Positions 49,923 through 60,200 of a DNA stretch of 64,000 nt are shown piece after piece. Positions within the stretch are counted from its first letter, which is position 1. The number at the start of each line of letters is the position of its first letter. Below the pieces are notes generated by a model. It did no database searches and had not been told where the DNA came from. It saw only the letters and a list, made by a program, of their open reading frames with translations. The DNA is from Plazaster borealis (taxonomy: Eukaryota; Echinodermata; Asteroidea; Forcipulatida; Labidiasteridae), in assembly GCA_021014325.1 (NCBI GenBank), contig CM037474.1, positions 2,484,501 through 2,548,500 on the forward strand. The letters run 5' to 3'. The translations under genes and the position numbers were made by a program.

Positions 49923-50487
49923 TCAAATGGGCCATTGAGAGTCCATCCCAACTTCGTACGTGTCGCATAGGGTGTTCCAGCGCCCTTCCCGGACTTCTTT
50001 GGGAATTAATGCAGAGGGGTTATCCTGGCCAATGAGCAAGTGAACGTCTTCAATATCCACATCTGGCAAGATGATATCACTTAAGTGTGGCCATTTGTTG
50101 ATCTCCTTCCTTTCTACCAAGGTGCTAGTGCCCATCTGTAACTTGGGCCTCGTCAGAACGTGTGTCATGACAACAAGATTTTCGTCACACATGTCGGTAA
50201 CCTCAAGATCTACAATGCGAGTTTCAGTGAGGATATCATGATTGTCTAAGGTTGTCAGCCTCATGCTGTCTGGCTTTCCATGAACTCCAAGCTTGTTAAT
50301 TAGCCCTTCTGAGCAGAAGGTCTGCGTTGATCCACTGTCAAGTAGAGCGTATGTCGTCACAAAGTTAGTAGCACTTCTGTGGCTTCTTACTTTCACTGGA
50401 ACTATGGGTAGGGCTATCCTTCCACTTCCGGCCCCAGAAGTGTTGCAAGTTGCATTGGCCGAGGCAGTTGTTGGCACAGCATTGACC
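49923..50487 (-). CDS. BEL/Pao protease region (partial, runs into gap)
   Basis: The open frame shows ALLDSGSTQTF near 50330, the D-S/T-G active site of a retropepsin-like aspartic protease, followed by a linker. The 5' end is lost in the N gap. Confidence 0.8.
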
Positions 50488-50987
50488 NNNNNNNNNNNNN
50501 NNNNNNNNNNNNNNNNNNNNNNNNNNNNNNNNNNNNNNNNNNNNNNNNNNNNNNNNNNNNNNNNNNNNNNNNNNNNNNNNNNNNNNNNNNNNNNNNNNNN
50601 NNNNNNNNNNNNNNNNNNNNNNNNNNNNNNNNNNNNNNNNNNNNNNNNNNNNNNNNNNNNNNNNNNNNNNNNNNNNNNNNNNNNNNNNNNNNNNNNNNNN
50701 NNNNNNNNNNNNNNNNNNNNNNNNNNNNNNNNNNNNNNNNNNNNNNNNNNNNNNNNNNNNNNNNNNNNNNNNNNNNNNNNNNNNNNNNNNNNNNNNNNNN
50801 NNNNNNNNNNNNNNNNNNNNNNNNNNNNNNNNNNNNNNNNNNNNNNNNNNNNNNNNNNNNNNNNNNNNNNNNNNNNNNNNNNNNNNNNNNNNNNNNNNNN
50901 NNNNNNNNNNNNNNNNNNNNNNNNNNNNNNNNNNNNNNNNNNNNNNNNNNNNNNNNNNNNNNNNNNNNNNNNNNNNNNNNNNNNNNN
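50488..50987. other. Assembly gap, exactly 500 N
   Basis: Joins BEL/Pao protease on the left to gene 3 intron 7 on the right. Its size is probably arbitrary, so the tail-to-tail order of gene 2 and gene 3 rests on this unresolved join. Confidence 0.95.
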
Positions 50988-51087
50988 GACAGACAGAAAG
51001 CACACAGAACAAGCAAGGGATGAACAAAGAATTACAAAGTAATATATGAAAACATAAGTCAGACAAATATTTGTGTGTTGGACTTAC

Positions 51088-51241
51088 CTCCTTGTTGAAT
51101 TTGAGGTATCATATTACCAGGTGGGGAGACACATCTAAGATCCTCATTAGTCTTTGTAGCTTGAGATACGTAGGATCCAAACCAACACTCATATCTCATG
51201 CTGGTCAGTAAGTCTGGTAACTGCTCTACGCTCACGATAAT
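51088..51241 (-). CDS. Gene 3 exon 7
   Basis: 154 nt. Acceptor TTGCCAG, donor GAG/GTAAGT. Encodes IIVSVEQLPDLLTSMRYECW and PPGNMIPQIQQG. The last plexin exon before the gap. Confidence 0.87.
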
Positions 51242-54200
51242 CTGGCAAATATACAATTTAGTTACAAATTAACACAAATAAATAATATAACAATGGATGA
51301 TTATGGACTGGAAGGTTGAGAAACTTTACATCAAAAAATAAGGGCAAAATAAATGTTGAATAATCAAATTCCCCAAATAAAAGTCATTAAATAAAAAGGG
51401 GTGAAGTGGTCAAGTCCTTAATAACTTCCAATAATTATTAATATTTATTTCAGTTACAGTTTTATGTAGATTTCATTCTTTCCACTGTGTTTGAACAACA
51501 AGTAGAGTGGAAAAGAAAAGGAGCGGGAAAATAAAAAAGAGAGAAATGTTTTCCTTTTTCAGGTTGACCCTTACCTGTTGTTCTGTGAGAGTGATTGGTA
51601 GATTGTCATAAGGAGCCACATTGGTTATCTCAATACACTGTGCAGTATTGTAGGCTAACCATCGGGTAGACACATCAGGCATGGTGCATTCAGAATACAG
51701 GGTGCATCTAGTCAAGTACAAATTATATAAATAATCATCAAGAAATAATTGACACTTGATCTAAATCAATTCAACTGACCATTCTATTTAACGAATCACA
51801 CCTGTGCTCTGCTAATGAACTGAGCAAGTAAGTTAGTGGAATAAAAGAAAAGCTATCTTCAAAGTATTTTTAATTCATGAAATTCATTCTGTAATTAGTT
51901 ACTTTTCACTAAAATTCTCAACACGCATCTAAATCAGACAAGATACAATACTTACTGTCTCTGCAGAGTACACCAGCCACAGTATGGGTCTCCATCCCTT
52001 CCTGCATCCGTACCAATACACGTCTCACACGTTGTATACCGACTACAATTCTCAACACGCATCTTAATCAGACAAGATACAATACTTACTGTCTCTGCAG
52101 AGTACACCAGCCACAGTATGGGTCTCCATCCCTCCCTGCATCCGTACCAATACACGTCTCACACGTTGTGTACTGACCACAATTCTCAACACGCATCTTC
52201 AGAAACTATACGGTCCAAATTAAAACATAATTCAAATAATAATTTAAATAAGAAAGTTGAGCTTCATAAAATATCAATTGTCAGTGAGTATGCACATCTC
52301 TCTTGTTGAATTATTGGGGGTTTCGGCCTTCCGCTGAAACCACCTTTGTTTTCGTTGAGATTTTTATTGGGGGTTTCGGCCATCCGCCAAAACCATCCTT
52401 GTTTTCGTTGAGATTTTTTACTATTTTTATTATTGGGGGTTCCGGCCTTACAGACGAAACCATCTTTGTTTTCGTTGAGATTTTTATTATTTTTATTATT
52501 ATTATTATTTTTCCATTCGAACAGTTCTCATAGCATTTACACATGAATTTTAGTGAAGGTTCGATCTCAGGAAATACAGGCTTAAAAGACACAAACGATA
52601 CATCAAATGAAAGCCTGTGCTCTAACTTAGATCCAGCAGCAGTTGTTTCGAGCGTTTTTCATTCCTTTCTTGACGATATTACCGATTTTGAAACGCCCAT
52701 CAAGGTATCGTGAAACAAGAACAATTGCCGTTACAGTGTACATTACACGTAAAACCCACTGTACAATACGGTCCGTGCACCACGCAGAGCCTATGTGCTG
52801 CACGCTGGCATCGTTCCGACCTTTCATTAATGCATTTGGTTCACTGCTTCATCTAACGGTGGCATAATTAACAATGGTGGACTTGGATTAGCGCCCTCTT
52901 GCTCGTGGGGAGTCCTCGAACTATTAAACACGGAAGCGTTTTGGGATATGAAGATAAAAGACATATAAATACGGATCAATAGGGCTATTTAGACAAATAC
53001 AACTGCTTAAATACGGAAGCGTTAATGGGATATTAGTAGCGGTTTATCCCCAAGTAAATTCAATGAATTCACCCACCACAATTCATTTCAAGGTCTGTGC
53101 GGCAGGCCTATAGTTTAATAATAATGTTAGCCTTGGCGTGGTAGTTTAATTATTTAAAATGTTATATCGTCTGAACCATAGTCAAAGAGTTTCAATATTT
53201 GTGCCATTGTGTAACTTACGTCCCTCTTTAACCTTTAATTCCGGTACAAACGGGAAGCTCTAAAAGTCATAAAGTCATAATCTTTGTGACGTCTTGGAGC
53301 TAATGACACATTTGTTTTTATAAAAAAAAACGACCTCACTTTGATCTTTTCTTCCGGTCAAAACAGAAAATTCAAATACAAAAATACATTTCCTTAACCA
53401 CATGTTTCGTGAACCACATGTCTTAAGTCACAATCTTTGTGCCGTCTTGTAGCTTATAACAAAGTTCGTACGAAAAACATGTTTTCGTCATCGTGATGTT
53501 ATCCGGTGTCAAATTATTACATCAATTCAAAGATTATAATTCAAAATAAGCCGAAACCTAAGTGTTTGTTCATAACAAACTTAAGTCTAGTTAGCTGTTC
53601 CGACTTACTGTCGGAACAGGTATTGTTTTCGTCAAGATTTTTATTATATTTCTTATACTTGTTTTTTGCTAAATCCTATAGCATTTGTACACGTTTTTGT
53701 ATACAGCTAATATCCTAGAGCGTAAATATGAATATCAAATTGAAGCTTAGTACATGAACTTAACTCTAAATGTAATAAATGTAAAAATTCTAATTAATTA
53801 GCCACTTCACAGCGAGGTGAATATTTAATTAGCCAACCTTGTTAGCACCATATCTCAAAAAGTTTACCCCCGATCGTCAAACATGTCATCATGACGTCAT
53901 ACTTATAGGCGTGTTAACTTTTTGTGTACAAATTGTAAAGTTCTCATAGCATTTACTCGTGAAATTTGTTAAGATTGGGTCTCAGGAGCACAGGCTTAAA
54001 AGACACAAACGATACATCAAATGAAAGCCTGTGCTCTAACTTAGATCCAGCAGCAGTTGTTTCGAGTGATTTTCATTCCTTCTTGACAATATTACGGATT
54101 TAAAAGCGCCCATCAAGGTACCGTGAAACAAGAACGATCGCCATTACAGTGTACATTACACGTAAAACCCACTGTACATATGATACGGTTTGTACACCAC

Positions 54201-57200
54201 GCAGAGCCTATGCGCTGCATGCTGGCATCGTTCTGACCTTTGGACCTTTCATTCATGCATTTGGTTCACTGCTTCGCTTATCCGTGGTTCTTTCTATGAT
54301 TTATCTAACGATGGCAGGATCGTACTGGCGTATCTGCAGACAAAGGTTAACTTGTATAGCGCCCTCTCGCTCGCAGAGAGTCCTCAAACTATTAATGGAG
54401 CGTTTAAATGCAAGGTTAAATGGATATTAGGACAAAGAAAAAGAATTAAATACAGAAGCGATTAAAGGGATACTATAATTTTTTTTTAAACCACATAAAG
54501 TCAAGGTCTGTGTGGTAGTTTGACTTGTACCTTTACAGCACATGTAATATTTATTTTTTAAATGTGACTCTCTTTGACCTTTACTTCTGGTACAAACAGG
54601 AAGCTGTAAAATTTAAAATCTCCTGAACCACATGTCATAACAGCAAGTTCAAAGAGTTCATTCAGGTATTACGACCAAACTGAACATAATTTTGGAGTAT
54701 AAATGACATGTAATTTTATTTCCATCAACCGAAAAACCCCAGTGTTTGTTCGAAACAAACTCATTTCTATTTATTCTTGTTATTTTTACCTGTTGTTCAG
54801 TGAGTATGTATATCTCTCTTGTTGTATCATTAATCTTGTTATAGACCATGCAAGTCTCGCGCGTATTCAAACATTTTTGGGACCACTTTGGTCCCACGTA
54901 CGATGCTTTAACACGTGAAGGAAACAAACTCGCGCGCTTTAACGGGTCCCAGTGTTCGAATACGCACGAGACTTGCACAGACTATTGTACCTCTTGTTGT
55001 ATCATTAATCTTGTTATTGTACCTTTTGTTCGGTGAGTAGGTACATCTCTCTTGTTGAATCATTAATCTTCTTATTGTACCTTTTGTTCAGTGAGTATGT
55101 ACATCTCTCTTGTTGTATCATTAATCTTGTTATTGTACCTTTTGTTTAGTGAGTAGGTACATCTCTCTTGTTGTATCATTAATCTTGTTATTGTACCTTT
55201 TGTTTAGTGAGTATGTACATCTCTCTTGTTGAATAATTAATCCTGTTATTGTACCTTTTGTTTAGTGAGTAGGTACATCTCTCTTGTTGTATCATTAATC
55301 TTGCAATTGTTATTGTATCTTTTGTTTAGTGAGTAGGTACATCTCTCTTGTTGTATCATTAATCTTGTTATTGTACCTTTTGTTTAGTGAGTAGGTACAT
55401 CTCTCTTGTTGAATCAATAATCTTGTTATTGTACCTTTTGTTTAGTGAGTATGTACATCTCTCTTGTTTTATCATTAATCTTGTTATTGTACTCTCTTTT
55501 TTATCATTAATATTGTTATTGTACCTTTTGTTTAGTGAGTATGTACATCTCTCTTGTTGAATAATTAATCCTGTTATTGTACCTTTTGTTTAGTGAGTAG
55601 GTACATCTCTCTTGTTGTATCATTAATCTTGCAATTGTTATTGTATCTTTTGTTTAGTGAGTAGGTACATCTCTCTTGTTGAATCAATAATCTTGTTATT
55701 GTACCTTTTGTTTAGTGAGTATGTACATCTCTCTTGTTTTATCATTAATCTTGTTATTGTACTCTCTTTTTTATCATTAATATTGTTATTGTACCTTTTG
55801 TTTAGTGAGTATGTACATCTCTCTTGTTGAATAATTAATCCTGTTATTGTACCTTTTGTTTAGTGAGTAGGTACAGCTCTCTTGTTGTATCATTAATCTT
55901 GCAATTGTTATTGTATCTTTTGTTTAGTGAGTAGGTACATCTCTCTTGTTGAATCATTAATCTTGTTATTGTACCTTTTGTTTAGTGAGTATGTACATCT
56001 CTCTTGTTGTATCATTAATCTTGTTATTGTACCTTTTGTTTAGTGAGTATGTACATCTCTCTTGTTTTATCATTAATCTTGACATCTTTAAGGACTGATC
56101 CACTCATATCAAGGTCTACTCTTTCATACAGTCTGGCTGAGGTCTTGCTTTGGATGTGAACCTGTACCACAGCAAACAAAAATTACAAAAATTGCCTTTA
56201 AGATATCTTGGTATATCTAACAAAAACGAAATAAGAATAGATGACTAACTGTAGTATCAGGTAATGTTCTTTATATTCTAGATACTAATAGTGATATTAT
56301 TGTATAAAGATATGGAAAAGCTTGATAACTGCGATGGTAATTTTAATAAAACTTTACAGGTAAAAACTATAACATGAATAGTCACTGATGACAAGTATCT
56401 CCTCTTGAAAAAATTAGTCTGAAAATGTGACATGAAAAGTGTACCAAGCTTGATTTATGAATCAGATGATCCTTCTAAAAAGGAGTTCTTCAACTGCAAA
56501 CAAAAGAATGCTGAGAAAACTCTTACCTTTAAAAGCTCCCCATTAGAGTCAGTTCCAATGATAGCTACAGTGTGGTTCTTTTCAGTGGTGGTAATGATGG
56601 ATGACATCAGAGTATCTGTAAATAAATACAAATAAATATCAGATTATTAAACCAATAGTTATAATAATATACTGATGAATTACATTCTCTTGGTTAAACA
56701 ATCTATAGATATCAACGAACATGTAATTAGGTGTTCGTGCAATATGAGCACGAACACCTCTTTGTTATTGTTCTGTTTTTTCTTTTTAGGTATTCGTGCA
56801 ATATGAGCACGAACACCTCTTGTTATTGTTCTGGGTTATTTTTTAGGTGTTCATGCAATATGAGCACGAACACCTCCTTGTTTTTGTTCCGTTTTTTGTT
56901 TTGTTTTTTTCTTCTCCATCTTCTTCTTCCACGCAACTCTTCTCGACAACATAACTCAAGATTGAAATTGAATTGAACATTTAAACTTGGCACATACTTG
57001 AACCTTGACATGAGCATGGCACATGAACAATTTCGTCATAATGACGTCATCAGGTGTCGAATTAGAAGGTTTTTAAAGTTGAAAAATCACCATTTAGTAT
57101 TTGCTGTATCTCATTGAATATAAAAGCTATGATGTTCATAAATGGGCATGTGATAGATCAAGACTGGGGCAACATTTGAAAAGTTAACGTCAAAATCGTA

Positions 57201-60200
57201 TGACCTTTTCTTCAAGGTCATGCCCCAAGGTCAAGGTTTGCCTTTGGTTTTTTTCTTGAAAAACATAATTTTCGGGTTATTTACGGCATAACTCAAGATT
57301 GAAATTGAACTTTACATTGAAACTTATCAGACATTTGAACCTAAATATCAAGACGACACAAACTTGATGATGTCATGATGACGTCATCAGGTATTGAATT
57401 ACAATGAATCAAAGTTAAATATTTGTAAACAAATCATAACTCTTGAACCACATATTGGATTTTTACAATCTATATATCATCGCAAAGGTCGTTAAACGTT
57501 CAACAAACGCTACACAAAGTATGACCCTATTTGACCTTTACTTCTTGTTCAAACCGGAAGATGAAATTTAATATTTGAAAAAATCAGAACTCCTGAACCA
57601 CACATTGGATTTTTATCATCTATACATCATCGGAAAGGGCTCCAAAGATTTAAGAAACGCTACACATTGTGACCTTGACTTCTGGTTAAAACCGGAAAGT
57701 GAAAGTTAATGTTTCAACAAATCGTTGGAGGTTTAGAATCCATACATCATCTAAAAGTTTAAATGTCTTCATAAACTAAACACGCACTACACAAAATGTG
57801 ACTCCTGTTTGACCTTGACTTCCGGTCCAAACCGGAAGTTGATGTTTAAATTTTTGAAAAATTCATAACTCCTGGACTGATACGGTAAAATGTTGTGACC
57901 TATTCATTCAATCACTCCCACGAACTCCTTGTTTTTGTCACATGACAAAAACTGAATGTCTAGTTTTTAGGTGTTCGTGCAATACAAGCACGAACACCTC
58001 TTGTTATTGTTCTGGGTTTTTGGGGGTTTTTTCTTCTTCATCTTCTTCTTCACCGGAACTCTTCTCCAGAACAGAACTCAAAAAAGAAATTTTAATTGAA
58101 CCTTGAAACTTAGCATATACTTGAACCTTAACATGAGCACGGCACTTGCACAATTTCGTCATGATGACGTCATCAGGTGTTGAATTACAAGGTTTTTAAA
58201 GTTGAAAAATGATCATTTGGTATTTGCTGTATCTCATTGAATATGAAAGCTATGATGTTCATAATTGGGCATGTGATAGATCAAGACTGGGGCTACATTT
58301 CAAAAGTTAACGTAAAAATCGTATGACCTTTTCTTCAAGGTCAAGCCCCTAGGTCAAAGTTTGCCTTTGGGTTTTTTCTTGAAAAACATCATTTTCGGGC
58401 TTATCTACGGCATAACTCAAGATTGAAATTGAATTTTACATTGAAACTCATCAGACATTTGAACCTAAATATCAAGACGACACAAACTTGATGATGTTAT
58501 GATGACGTCATTAGGTATTGAATTCCATTAAATCAAAGTTTAATATTTGAAAACAAATCATAACTCATGAACGACATGTTGGATTTTTACAATCTATACA
58601 TCATCGGAAAGTTCGTTAAAGGTTCAACAAACGCTGCACAGAAAGTGACCCCATTTGACCTTGACTTCCGGTTCAACCCAGAAATTTAAAATTTCATAAT
58701 ATTCGTATCTCAAAAACCACTTATCATTTCAGCATAATTTTTGCATCAGATTGTAGAAAGTTGAGCCTGCTCAAACTTTTGCACAGAAATAACAACATTT
58801 TGACATTTACATCTTGTCTTATGACCACCGGCATTAAAGCGCACGTTTGTGTTGACCCACTTTGATAACGCGAGACACTGTTATAGCGCGTGTACAACAG
58901 AAACATGCATATTGAACGTGTAGTTCAGTTTACATCAACTACATGTAGGAATACATTTAGCATCGCTGGATGTTACCTTGTATATTGCGCACCCCGGCAT
59001 AAAGATAATCCATGTAGTACTTGAAAAATTTGTAACTCCTGAACCACACATTGGATTTTTACAATCTATACATCATCTGAAAGGTCTTTATAAAACCTAA
59101 CATGTGCTACACTTATTGTGACCCCGTTTGACCCTGACTTCCGGTTCAAAGCGGAAGTTGAAATTTAATGTTTGAAAATTCATAATTCCTGAACCACACA
59201 ATGGATTTTTACAATCTATACATCATTGGACAAGTATGTAACAACTTAATAAACGATATACAGAATGTGACCCCAATTGACCTTTACTTCCTGTTCAAAC
59301 CGGAAGATGAAATTTAATATTTGAAAAAATCAGAACTCCTGAACCACACATTGGATTTTTATCATCTATACATCATCGGAAAGGGTTCCAAAGATTTAAG
59401 AAACGCTACACACTATGACCTCATTTGACCTTGACTTCCGGTTCAAACCGGAAAGTGAAAGTTAATGTATCAACAAATTGTAACTTCTAAACAACACATT
59501 GGATTTTTACAATCTATACATTATTGGGAAAGTATGTAACAACTTAAGGAACAATACACAGAATGTGACCTCATTTGACCTTGACTTCCCGTTCAAACCG
59601 GAAGATGAAATTTAACACTTGAAAAAAACATAACTCCTGTACCACATATTGGATTTTTATTATCTATACATCATCAGAAAGGGCTCCAAAGATTTAAGAA
59701 ATGCTACACACTGTGACATCATTTGATCTTGACTTCCAGTTCAAACCGGAAAGTGAAAGTTAATGTTTCAACAAATCGTTGGAGGTTTACAATCCATACA
59801 TCATCTAAAACGTCTTCATAAACTAAACAGGCGCTACACAAAATGTAACCCATATTTGACCTTGACTTCGGGTCCAAACTGGAAGTTGATGTTTAATTTT
59901 TTGAAAAATTAATAACTCCTGGACCAGGCATTGGATTGCTAAGGTTAAATGTTGTGACCTATTCATTCAATCACTCCCCACGAACACCTTGTTTTTGTTA
60001 CATGACAAAAACTGAAGCTCTAGTTTCTTCTCCTTCTTCTTCCAGCGAACTCTTCTCTGGATAATAACTCAAGATTGAAACTGAATTGAACCTTGAAACT
60101 CATCAGACAATTGAACCTCAATACTAAGACGGCACAGTTGTCATTATGTCATGATGACGTCATCGGGTGTGGAATTACAAGGGTTTTAAAGTTGAAAAAT

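Larger units (their letters stand above)
45534..50487 (-). mobile_element. BEL/Pao LTR retrotransposon, frameshifted, 5' part in gap
   Basis: Order on the minus strand: protease, reverse transcriptase, RNase H, integrase, polypurine tract, 3' LTR. This is the BEL/Pao order. Gag and the 5' LTR would lie in the 500-N gap or are missing. The pol frame is interrupted at least between RT halves (about 49240) and within RNase H (about 48470), so this copy is not intact as read here. Confidence 0.88.

Noticed and set aside
50365..51066. Frames spanning the N gap
   Set aside because: They are artefacts of reading through unknown bases.
54787..56092. CRISPR-like regular repeats
   Set aside because: The 58 bp units are directly tandem with no unique spacers and derive from exon 4; the DNA is animal.
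56731..56976. Frame giving a repeated QYEHEHL-like peptide
   Set aside because: It is the translation of the tandem hairpin motifs; no evidence of a gene.
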